Shown: positions 33,798 to 45,800 of the stretch, in pieces
Layout of the letters: every line of letters begins with the position of its first letter
How positions within the stretch are numbered: the first letter of the stretch is position 1
Assembly: GCA_011033025.1 (NCBI GenBank)
Contig: WFMF01000290.1
Coordinates: 124,001-188,000 of the forward strand
DNA: 64,000 nt
Direction: 5' to 3'
DNA from: Beroe forskalii
Lineage: Eukaryota > Ctenophora > Nuda > Beroida > Beroidae
Program-made: the position numbers and the translations under genes
The notes under the pieces: model-generated
Database searches by the model: none
Told to the model about the DNA's origin: nothing
What the model saw: only the letters and a program-made list of their open reading frames with translations

Positions 33798-36358
33798 TAG
33801 TCCAACGCATTTTTGCACTGACCCCCGAAATCGAAAATAACAAGCTGATTTCACATGAATCAGTTCATATTGAGTCCCATGAGGTCACAGAAAAAAGTTT
33901 ACCAAAATCTGAGTGGGGCAAATATGATTTTTTTCGATTTTCCCTCAGGTGTGTAGGCGTGCATGTTCAAAATAGGATATCTCAGCTTCTGAATGAGATA
34001 CAGAGCTCCATGAATACTTCAAAATGACCGCAATGGTCGAATTATGTTGGGCGGATGAGGTTTCCAAGGCTCTCAGACCCTTACTTTTCGAGATATTATC
34101 GAAAAACCTATACGCGAGTAGCTTATTTGAGCATACGCAGGTAATATGTGTATAATTCCAACAAATTTCGACATTAGCCACCAAAAATTGAAAATATTAA
34201 GCTGATTATGCATGGATCAGATGTAAGTGAATCAGTTGATGTCAAAAAATAGTCTTAATCTAAGTTCTGAGAGGATTGAATCCTGATTTTATGCCGTTTC
34301 CCCAGTAAAAAGTCCACATTATCGGAAATTATGATTACTAGCAGAACCCATGGCCTCCGGCCATCGTTCACTATTTTTTCGCTTCAGCAATTCCTACAGT
34401 ATAATGCAGTACTGTAGTTCTTATCAGTGATGAGGTCATATTATAATCGAGTGTGCCTACTCCTCTATGTGATGTCTATATGTCAGGTGGTGTCAAACGT
34501 CACTGGTACTCTGGTATGAACATTCCGATCATCGGCAATCGGCATGCTTGATTGGGTACTGAGTGGTGTCAGAAAAATCTGTGGCCATATATAAGCCACC
34601 GGACTGACAGAAATCATAAACCGGACAGACAGATATATATTTATTTATTTATATATTTATATATGAGGAAGAATTATAAGTAGTATAACACACATGATTA
34701 AGAAGCACTCGAGCCCACAGAGATGCGATCAATATGTTCAGCTATTCTTATTTCTTCAGTGAAGATAATAGAAATACTCACAAAGCATGGGTCTTGGGAC
34801 CCACATTCGTTTGCAAACTTGATGTCATGTTGATTATCAGGTATGCATCATTTATATGATGTTATTGTTTATGTAAAGTGGTCCTTTTGAATGGAATGTA
34901 TTCTTTTCGATGAACAATTGTGGTTTCAAAACCTCACTCAGGAACTTCCAAGAGATTTAGGAGTCTTGAGTTGGCCATGGTGGTATTTCCTATCTACTAT
35001 CTGGGATTCTAGTTTTCAGTGCTCAATTCCAGAAGTCAACTGGTATTATAATAGAGTCACAAGTCCTCAGTAGCCATCTTTAATATTTCTATGGAGTATG
35101 GAATTGTAGAAAATCTCATCACATACAAAGCTCAAGCAGAGATAGGGATTGAAATTTTCCATAGAATGTCTAATTTCTTGAGCTCAAAATTGAAGGATCA
35201 TACATGATACATACATACATATTCAATCAATCATCAATATTGTGTTCCAATTATCACCATTCTGTCGCTAAAGCAGAGAATCCTCCTCAAGCATGTTAAC
35301 CTCAACTCAAGAATTTAACTCTGAATCTTTCCATTGTCATCATCCAGGTTCCAAAAGGATGTCTAATGATTTAAGTAATGGTCTTGGAAGCACTCCAAGA
35401 TGGTAAGAAAGTTGGGTTTTAGGATAGGTATATCCCTTGAACCTTATTCCAAAATCTAACTACCAAGGGAGTTTCACTCCAAAGTAACCATGTGTTGTTG
35501 CATTATGGGCTTTTATGGGCAGTTCTATTACATCTGCCTCTTGAATTGCATCAATTTGTCGCTACTGGTCGAATGTGAGCCAGAATTCAATTCAATTTAG
35601 CCTTTGCTGGTATTTCAGAAGCTTACCTGAGATACCAATTATATAATTAGCACTGGTGTACTCAAGCAGTTGGTAGAGTTTTAGCTTTTTAGCCTGTCAA
35701 TTATTTCCTGAGAGTTAAGAGCATATCTTTGCTAACAGTTCAAACCTGGTAGGAATAGCCATTGGAACTCATTTAAGCAGAATGCTCACAATGAAGTCAG
35801 TACAGGTTCCGGAACTTACAAGCACGATCACGGTTTCCGATAATGTGGACTTTTTACTGGGGGGAAACGGCATAAAATCAGGATTCGGTCCTCTCAGAAC
35901 TTAGATTAAGACTATTTTTTGACATCAACTGATCCACTTACATCTGATCCATGCATAATCAGCTTAATATTTTCAATTTTTGGTGGCTAATGTCGAAATT
36001 TGTTGGAATTGTGCACATATTGCCTGCGTATGCTCGAATAAGCTGCTCGCGTATAGGTTTTTCGATAATATCTCGAAGAGTAAGGGTCTGAGAGCCCAAC
36101 ATAATTCGACCATTGCGGTCATTTTGAGGTATTCATGGAGCTCTGTATCTCATTCAGAAGCTGAGATATCCTATTTTGAACATACGCGCCTACATGCCTG
36201 AGGGAAAATCGAAAAAAATCATATTTGCCCCACTCAGATTTTGGTAAACTTTTTTCTGTGACCTCATGGGACTCAATATGAACTGATCCATGTGAAATCA
36301 GCTTGTTATTTTCGATTTCGGGGGTCAGCCCATTTTTATACAAAAATGCGTTGGACTA
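33798..36358. mobile_element. Harbinger-like element with about 520-bp terminal inverted repeats
   Basis: Ends TAGTCCAACGCATTTTTG and CAAAAATGCGTTGGACTA. The arms (about 33,798-34,330 and 35,840-36,358) are inverted copies over roughly 520 bp. The insertion is flanked by TAA (33,795-33,797 and 36,359-36,361). The uninserted site in duplication copy 1 has a single TAA, so this is a 3-bp target duplication, as in PIF/Harbinger elements. No transposase frame is present, so it is non-autonomous. The interior contains a TTACTAGCAG repeat fragment near 34,337. Confidence 0.85.
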
Positions 36359-37631
36359 TAACTTATATCTGAATATAGTATTTTTCTCAAAATATCGAAA
36401 AATGTGAATTGCGTAGGTACTGTGGAATTGGACATAATTATACTGTGTACAAATTAAGAAGATTTTCAGATAAACACATCGAAGATAAACACATTGAAGC
36501 TACAACTGTATGAACTGTGTACACTGTACATAGAAAGCTTAACATGTAGTAATAGTTATTGTTTTGCTTCTCGAAATGAAATTTTGTATAATCGCTCACG
36601 TGATCACAATTCTGCTTGTTATGTGAGATAATTTCAAGTGTATAACTGGTCGGGCATAGATCCGTTTGCCACTTTGTCCAGGTGTCATTCTAATGCAGGT
36701 CTAGCGCCGGTTTAATGCAGGTCTTGTGCCAGAACCAGCGCCACACCTGCTGGGTGCAGTGTCAATTGTAAAATTGAACTTTCATCTGTCTCCCACCACG
36801 CCCAAGGAGTCTCTGCTACAACTCCACCAACTACCAACTAAACAATTACGATTAGTTGGAAATGGTTCACACTCGCAGCTTACACTGCAAAAACTTTTTT
36901 GTTTATCGAGGAGAAGTGACTTGGTTCGCCATTGAGGGTTTGTCCCATAACCGAGGACATTTTCTAAACGTCCGGGGTCATATTACCCTGGACCTACATG
37001 GCGAGTTCCTCGATATGCAAAAAATATCCAATCCAATGTGATTTTAGCCCATTGTAAAATGTGAGATCATTGTATCAAATGTACAAGGAAAGTAGTGAAT
37101 ACCGGATGTAAAATCTTGGGTAATAAAACACACACACACGGTTGCCGGTAACTCCTACACCAATGCAGTGTACTCTGTGAATTCCGCTACATTCTTGGGT
37201 GTACTTAATCGGGTTTACACTTTCGCATAATCGCAAATTTGAAAACATTCCCCATGAAGTATGGGATTACAGTTCCTACCGACTCATTCACTCATCGGCT
37301 TAGTGCCCAGGTAATATACACCAAGCTTCTAGCTGCTTCTGCTCTTCCGACTTTCTGAGCTATGATAGCTCCGGTTTTCCGGTATTTTCCAACATTCCAA
37401 ATTAGGGGTTTCTGGAAGGTGAAGTTATCAACCGTGTAAACTGTTTGATAAAAAAATCTTTCGCCAATCAGGAATTATTCTTGTGGAACATTCGACAAAT
37501 GAAGGAATGAATGAAGATTAATTACAGTGTTCATAAAGATTTACCTTGATTTGTAATCTTTCAACCTTATTTCCTTTTCTTAGATTCGGCTGCGATTTTT
37601 GGAATTTCCCTGACTCTTGCCCCTCTCTCAG

Positions 37632-38956
37632 GTGTGGAGAAATGAGTGAAGGAGACAGACTGATCTCTGTGAACGGGAGGCCAGTGGGGGCGGCATTCAA
37701 CCAGAAAGATGTGAGATATTAAAATTTTGAAGCTATCCCATTGTAAAAATGGACTATACAATAAATGTCTTACAGAGTTACATGTTCATATAATAATAAA
37801 AAGATTGTTCAATTCCTACAACAATCTTGTTAATAAGTTCAAAGCGAGCAATATACACTGAGTTTTTTTTAATGAGAAACCATCCATAAAATAGTTAGCC
37901 TATAAGATTAAAGGAAACTTAGCCTAGGATTTTCGGAAATTTAAGAAACTTAGCCCAGAATTTCGGAAAACTGATGCCTAATCTTAAGTCACCCCCGCCC
38001 AGGCCCACTCCACTGATGCCCGCTCTAAAACCACTTTCACACAGGGCCACTTTAAGTCCAACCCACTGATGCCCATTGCCCACTTTAAACCCTCCCCCGC
38101 CCAGGACCACTCTAAGTCCACCCACTGATGCCCACTCTAAACCCACATCCCACCCAAGCCCACTCCTATCTCACCCCCACGGATACCAAATTTTAACCCA
38201 CACCCGCCAAGGCCCACTCCTAACCCACCCTTACGGATACCCAATCTAAACCCACCCAGGCCCACTCTAAGTCCATCCCACTGATACCCACTCTTTGAAG
38301 CACACAACATAACCATGGATAGGCACTGCATATCTTATAACTTACACTAGCTGTAACTTACTTTGCTTGCGTTCTGACCAATTATCTACTCAAAGCCGCA
38401 TAATAGATCCCGGGATTGGGACATTTGCTAGACTACCCAAGTCTCATCTTAACAGACTGACAGTTTATGTCAATGTCAATGTTTATAATTGCTTATATAT
38501 ATTTTGGAAGTAAGCCTCGAGGGCGATTGTATCCTAAAACAACACACACCAGGCATTTACCTGCCTGTAATCGTGCCATCACGTGTGAAGGTCACATCAT
38601 AACATTGACATGGTCGTAACATCAAGTTACATGACTCGTTTACTTGTTTAGCACACATGCTTGACTATATGAGTTCGAAAATGTGCGGCCGAGAAGTGCT
38701 GCATTTTTTCGAATGATCTCCCTGTTCTTGCTTTGGGAGTTATAACTGGACACAAGATGCTAACATGGCTTGAAATAATAAATTCATAATCTAACTCCAC
38801 AAATTGACTTAGAATTATGAATTACTGAAGCTATTTCAGGTGATACAGTTGCTGAAGCGGGAGGAGGAGGTGACACTGGCTCTCGCTCACGTTGCTTTCG
38901 ACGGCAAGGGGTGCCCGGAAACCACATACGACAGGGAAACACCCAACCAGTCACCG
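37632..38956 (+). CDS. Duplicate PDZ1 exon pair
   Basis: Exons 37632-37710 and 38840-38956 are base-for-base identical to 19315-19393 and 20518-20634, including the splice-site cores, and encode GEMSEGDRLISVNGRPVG and VIQLLKREEEVTLALAH. The first needs entry phase 2, provided only by the exon ending at 15,536. Entering from 20,634 (phase 0) would read GTG TGG AGA AAT GAG TGA and stop. The two pairs can therefore be used alternatively but not in series. Confidence 0.8.
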
Positions 38957-41295
38957 GTACGACATTTGACGTTGTGAAGGTGTTGTCATTTTGAAATGTT
39001 CTTCTAGATGCTTCTACTCATAAACCACGCTTTGTTTTGGGATAAAGAGGTATTATGTCTGTATGTCTGTAGCTCTAGGGCGCAAAGACCTCCATGCACG
39101 GAGATTTGGGAAATGATTGCGTGGTGGACTGTGCAATGTTAGTTAGGTTATACGCTTATACGCGTGTTCACTGCAGAAAACAAGGCTGAACCTAGTACCT
39201 TACATCCATAATATGTTCATGAGGCACTAACATATTACATCAAGAGGCGTATACTGTAGTCTATGTTGTGAAATACTTGGTTATAGTATACGCCGTGTGT
39301 ACACAGAATAAACAATACACTGGATAGTGGATATATCAGGAAAATACACTCACATCCCTGAGTGTGTACTGTGTTTGAGTTTGGAGTAGATCTTATCTGT
39401 CACATGTCACTGAGACCTGTCTTTGAGTTTAGATCTTATCTTGTGGACTAGCACGCACTCATTCCTGCTGTATGATATAGCTTGTTCTGGGAATGCAGCT
39501 CACTGGTTGGTGTCTTTTGTCTCGGCAGCAGAGTCTTTGGTCTCAGGCGAAGTTAATAAGTACACGCTGGCCTCATGCAACAACGTCAGCTGCCTTTGAG
39601 GGCGTGGAGAAGGGATTGTTATCACATGATAACGTTGTGTTAACATATTGTTCACAGTCATTTTATGTTGACATGGTTAACAACCCAATTAAACTACTCC
39701 GCAGCTCCTAATTTCCAAGGGGTAGAAATATGCGGGGTCTCGGTGGGGATGTCAAAACATGCACGCAGGGGGCTGCCTAAAAATAAGCTATTAATCAGTG
39801 CCTTTCTGACAGTGGATCCGATCCTCAAAGCTTTTGTTAGACTAAAGACGAAGTAGAAGATAATTTTGCAAATTACCATGTCACTATTCCATTGACCTGG
39901 ACTGAAGTCCTGTCATACTCCATAGTCCATACAAGTAGAGTGTATATTGTGTCTGTATACATACCTTGGACATCATTTACCCATTATCTACGGAGATACC
40001 ATTAATAAGCCTGCGAGTATTATTATTGGATATTATTACTATAGTACTGGTAACATGGAGTCATATCATTACCTTCTTATCAGTTATCTAATATCTTGCA
40101 TTCACACAAGGGACAACTGAGTGCACATGGTGATTTAATGTAATCGAGAGCTGGATCCTGAAGCCTTGGAGGAAGACAGTGGACCATACACACATTATTG
40201 GTGATATGATTACTGATACAAGTCATGGTTGCCATGGTAACCCTCTATAATGCTCCGTCTCCTGGTAAGCCCTAATTCCAGCTTCGTATTTCGTGTGTTA
40301 ATCCAATGGGTGGATGCCATGACGTCATTATCATGGCTTACAATGGTGAGTTGAGGAGGTAGAGTCGCCCATATAACGTGGGTTTAATCTCTTCCAACCC
40401 AGGTACGCATCATTATAATGGCATTTTGTTCAATCACTGATTCTACCTGGTGATTGGAGTGGACCCAGTGGTGATTAAAGTGGATCACATAGCTTTGTAT
40501 TCAGGTCTGATTAAAGCGAGCCTTGTTCAGGAGCTGCTACGACCACTCACGCTCTCAGCTGGCAAGATACGAGCACATAACCACTGGTCACATTCCCCCT
40601 TGAAACAAAACATTGAAACATCTTCCAGTACAACATTCCTTCTGAATGACGGGGTGGCACTTGGGGCACTCCCAAACATTGAGCTCCAACATATAACTAC
40701 TCAAAAAGTAATTACTAAGTTGCAAGAACCGTGGCTGAACCAGTGCCGAAAATGGCGTCGTAGTATTTGTCGGAATCCCCACTAATATAAGAATGGTCAG
40801 CGAACTGTTTTCTGAAGAATGCCACATGTCATTTTCAGTGTCGCATTATCTCCTTACAGCTTTAAATTTGAGACCGAGGAACCCTCTGACATTAGGGACA
40901 TTATTATAAAGACCCTACATCACCGCATTACCGTATTACATTCAAAAGGACATGCTCCAGTTTAAGGAATTACTGCAGACTGGTGCTTTATCAAGGTTCT
41001 GGTTGCTGCTCTTCCATTCACCATGATTCAAGAACGCATATACTCCTACGCTCGTGGGGGAGCTTTTGTTTCTCTTTTGAGAACGAGAGAAGCACACAGC
41101 GTTGCCTTTCTTTGCGAACTCTTTGTTGGAAACAAGCTCATTGTGTTAGCTCATTGTTCAGTCAAGTACTTAAGTACCCTCTCAGCCCTATATTCTATAA
41201 CCTCATGTGGTCTAACGGTGTAGTAACATAATAATAACACTCTCATCAAAATTCCTCTCTTACACATGGGGTCATGAAGGGGTTCATTGCACAGT

Positions 41296-42547
41296 ATGCA
41301 ATTTCCTACTTTGAGCATTTGAATAAAAAAATAATATAAGGATACCTACAAAGCTATAAAATGTTGCTTCCAAGCACCATTTCCGATATTCGAGTAAAAA
41401 TGCGAACTTGTAACCCGCAACTGTTTGAACTTTCTAAGTTCGTTTCCAAACTTTGACGCTGCTAAAATTCCTGATTTGACGAGGACAGAGTGAGATTGTT
41501 GAAGTGCCATCTGTTCCAGCACACCTGCCATGTTATGCAGATAACATGATTAGCATCATAAAAACATAACCCTGCATTTACTCACCAACTCATCACACGA
41601 ATCTAACGATGTTACGATGTTACTCAAGCGTGATGAATTGCCGACTCATTCATTTCATTAAATAATCATCTTGATTTAATGGAATTAATCATAAATACTA
41701 TCTGAGTCAATTCGATGAGAATTGCTCAGTGACTACAGGTGAAATAATTCACAAATTACAACCACAATCTACAGCATCAATCCATCCAGGTAACGATAGA
41801 AGTGAAAATTCCTGAAAAATGCGCGCAAAGGTTGCCCATGTTTCTAGAACTTACATTCACATTACAAACATTACACGCACAAATAACAGAAGCGGTAGGG
41901 CTCCGTACAGGATTCGCTCTGTACCTTTTTGTATTGAGGTTGCTATGTACATGCCTTTTGATGTAATACACTTGGGATCCACAGGACATTTCACGCGCGT
42001 ATACACGACCAACAATTACATTTCGTGAGCATGTAACATATTGCAGGTTACACCGAAATAAACACATCCATTACATCATGTAGTGAATTCACTGGTAGTA
42101 GAGTAGTAGCTGTACATGTGATTGAATTGTGGGTCTTGTGTAGTAATCAAGATATTGCACTCAGTACCGCGCAGTATGAGGCAGCAGTTGAGAATGACGT
42201 CATTATCATGGTTTACAACGGTGAGTTGATGACGAAGAAGTGATTGGCAGTTCAGGACCTTGCAGTGATTGCAGGACCTTGTGTTGTCCGCTCAGGGGGT
42301 CTAATAATTTGGACTTTTCACAGCACATCTAATGAAATAATGCCGGGTAGCGAGTACTACTCGGCGAGTAGTATTGTGGTAGAGAGAAGGTATGAGATTG
42401 GAGATCGTCATAGTGTTCTACGATAAGATATCACGGATATCTAATGCAGGAACATAAAAAGTGGAAAACAGGCAATCTGAGCGTAACAAAATATCTCTTT
42501 AGGTACTTACTCCTTCACTAGGATTTAAAAGTTATTACAACGTTGCC
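41296..42547. other. Intronic stretch with a third copy of a TGACGTCATTATCATGG motif
   Basis: No gene recognised. At 42,194-42,234 GACGTCATTATCATGG..TACAACGGTGAGTTGA matches the duplicated block at 22,015-22,048 and 40,320-40,353. It looks like an exon end plus donor, but no phase fits the PDZ gene. Confidence 0.4.
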
Positions 42548-42829
42548 AGGCGCTAGAAAGCTCGTACAAGCTAACACTGGATTTGATCTGATCTCTGTTT
42601 TCAGGCCTTGGAAAGCTCGTAAAAGTTAGCACTGGATTTGATCTGATCTCTGTTTTCAGGCACTAGAAAGCTCGTACAAGTTAGCACTGGATTTGATCTG
42701 ATCTTTGTTTTCAGGCCTTAGAAAGCTCGTACAAGTTAGCACTGGATCTGATCTGATCTGTTTTCAGGCCTTAGAAAGCTCGTACAAGCTAGCACTGGAT
42801 CTGATCTGATCTTTGTTTTCAGGCCCTAG
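42548..42829 (+). repeat. 53-55-bp minisatellite made of acceptor plus exon start
   Basis: Units begin at 42,548, 42,603, 42,658, 42,713 and 42,766, with the intact exon copy at 42,821. Each has TTTTCAGGC(C/A/G)(C/T)TAGAAAGCTC and the following exon-like bases up to GGAT(C/T)TGATCTGAT. Decoys read GCTCGTA where the exon reads GCTCCGTA, a one-base difference that shifts frame. Confidence 0.92.
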
Positions 42830-45800
42830 AAAGCTCCGTACAAGCTAGCACTGGATCTGTCCATGAGCTCTGCTGGCACGACCCTGTCTAATGGTAGCAG
42901 TGAAAGGGACAGGAGTTCTCTGGACAGGAGCCAAGATAGCGCCTTCTTCAGGAACAAGTGAGTACTGGAATTATTTTGCTAGCCTGAACTCAAACACTGG
43001 ATAAGATATTCAATGTGATGTTGGGATCTTGAACAGTTCAGGTCAATTTATGACCGATTTCTCCCGGTGCGAGTGATTGCAGCGTTCGATGTCTATCTTA
43101 CCATGACAATTCTTAAATACACAGTTTCTCCGCAGCAGCCAACCAATGGCAAAATATGCTGCAATTCGCAGAATTTGACTCATCAATTTTTGTGGGATTC
43201 GTAAATTCACTCCATAGGTACTTTTGATTGCTATTTTTTCTGGAACCTTGGCATTTAATATTATTTAAAGTAAGAACTCAAAAGAAATTTAGATAATTTC
43301 CCAAGCAAAGTAAACTTCCTTGGTCGCCCGAGATTTTCGTTTTCATTGTGACGGATTCAAAATCCAGATAAATTCAATCTGGAATGATGGGTAATGACAG
43401 TTCACACTTCTTTCATCTTCCATGATACGGTGATTTTATCAACCTAGAGTAGGTACACAATTTTAAAATAAAAATTACTTTGTTTACTTTAAACAGAATC
43501 AAGATTCTGGACGAAGTTTGAAATATAAGCTGTGAAATTCCACCGGTTTTGGTTTTAACAGCGCAGCTTAGTGTGTAGTGCTCAGTAAGGCCTCTGTGAT
43601 GAGTGATCTTTGAAAGTTTGACATGACAAATTAAATTCACAACAAGGCTGGAAGATTGATCCAGGGTGATACTTTTCATTGTCGCTTTTAGCTTTTTAGA
43701 GTGATTTTAGAGTTTAACAGCCGCGTTGAAAATTTCATTTTGCCTAATACTGTTATGAAATGGAAAACATTTCTTGATAATTCAGGTGATATTCCCAAAA
43801 TTCGAAATTTATGTCGGAAAAAGTTATACAAATTTTGGCATTCGATCAAATAAAAAGTTATTTCTTTCCAACTTTAGAGAATACACGGCCGTCTTTCACT
43901 AATAAGCGCCGTCGATCTGTTCAATCTATTCAAGCTCTTGAATTGATGATTCTATTCCACCATACTCATCCCAGATTTCCAGGTTCAGCCAACCTTCTGT
44001 TCGTTTCATCATATTCCGTTATTAATCTTATATTTAAGAAGAAAAAGCGTGCACGTACGCATCCCACATCACTTGATTCCGTTTACCATGTGAAGTAAAA
44101 CGTTATAGACTGCCGCCACGCCCACTTTGTAATGTTAAAAGCGCAGAATTATTGATAATCTTTCAGTGAAGTTACACTCGCTCTCCGTCTAAGGCTCCAT
44201 GATCATGCATGTTTGAAAGTAAAAAGAAAGCTTAATTGTCTCTGACAAGCAATCGCAAAGTGATATTTGTTGGAGTAATCGTACGCGCTAAATGTATTGC
44301 TTATTAATTGATTATTTGAAAGTCTCGTGACATGCGAAATAATGAACTGCCAATAATTTGATAATGAAATACCCATGATGTTGTGGAAAGAATGTTATTG
44401 ATTTCATACAAATAAGCGGCAAATGCGCTGAAAATGCTTTGATTTATCGGAAAAATTTGAATTGCACCTTTGATTTTTTGAAGCAAAGGCGTTTCATTTT
44501 AAACCTTTGTATTTTGCAGGAAGAAACTAAAAAAGGAAAAATTGTAAAATATCAATTCAAGAATTTGAGTTAAAACATCTAGTTTTATCTTAAAATCAAC
44601 ACGGTTACTGCTTCCTTGTTAATAAGATCATGTTTTAAAATTAATTTCTCTATGAAAATCTGAAATGAACATCGTCTGTTCTCCTGGAATTTCTTGTGCT
44701 TCAGATGGCCCAAAATCCCATAAACATCATAAATATCATATAGGTTACCACACGGGCACACGGCGTAATTAATAAATTAAATACCAGTTGATTTTATCAA
44801 GAAAAAGAGTAATTGATATGGGTGTTATCTTGTTGCGAATATCAATCAGGAACCACTTGTCTCCCTCTATGGCACCTCCTTTGAAATGAACAGGTTCTCA
44901 ATAACATGGCGGCGTCTTTGTTCATTTGACACTTCTACTTCCAAATGCTTCACATGATTAGCAATTAGTTTGTGGCATTGGTCCTTGGTAATTGGAATAT
45001 TGGTGACAACACAATCTAATTAAAATGGTTTTCACACGTTATAAATTGTACAGATGCCCATTGAATTTCGTATATCTCAACACAAACCCATATCAGTTAG
45101 GTACTGTACTGCTGTTCTGCGTTTTGCTGACTGAGCAGTCTGTGATATCATATTATTGCTGGCAGTGCAGTCTGTGGTATCACAGAAGTATGGACTTGCT
45201 TTCCAAACACACAATGTTAACTGCTCGCCCTCATGATAGTTTCACTGAGAACATCTGTTTCAACGTCATCAGACCGTGATTTTTCATTTCTGGTGTGGTT
45301 CGGCAGCTGGTGAAACGAGGCTCCGAACTCTCTAAACACGTACAGTGGGTGGTGGAAATTGGTATACTGTATACTGTACTGTATAGTGTAAAGTCTAAAG
45401 TGTATATATTGTACTGTATAGTGTATAGTGTATTCTTCATAATGTTCACTTGATACTGTAAAATGTACACTTTTCACTGTATAGTGTATACTCTGTATAC
45501 TGTGTATACTGTGCTTTGTACACTGTATACTGTTCACTATATTATACTGTACACGATATACGTACACTGTATACTGTACTCGGTATATCGTGCAGTGTAC
45601 ACTGTACACTGTATACTGTACACTGTTAACGTATACTGTGCACTGTACACTGTATACTGTACACTGTTAACGCATACTGTACACGGTTTACTGTACACTG
45701 TGCACTGTATAGTATATAGTGTAAAGCGTTTACTATACGCTATACACTGTACACCTAAACACCGCACATTTCAGTGGTTTGAGCGCTACAGGGTGCGACA

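Larger units (their letters stand above)
32647..41295 (+). repeat. Segmental duplication, copy 2 (about 6.1 kb plus 2.56-kb insertion)
   Basis: Same orientation as copy 1, about 15.8 kb away at its left edge. Single-base and small indels and substitutions are scattered through non-coding parts, while both PDZ1 exons are identical. The insertion at 33,798-36,358 accounts for the length difference. Confidence 0.95.

Noticed and set aside
25975..38956. Joining the EGF exons into the PDZ gene
   Set aside because: The last EGF exon (phase 2) could formally splice to 37,632, but extracellular EGF repeats inside a cytoplasmic PDZ protein make no biological sense and would cut PDZ1 in two.
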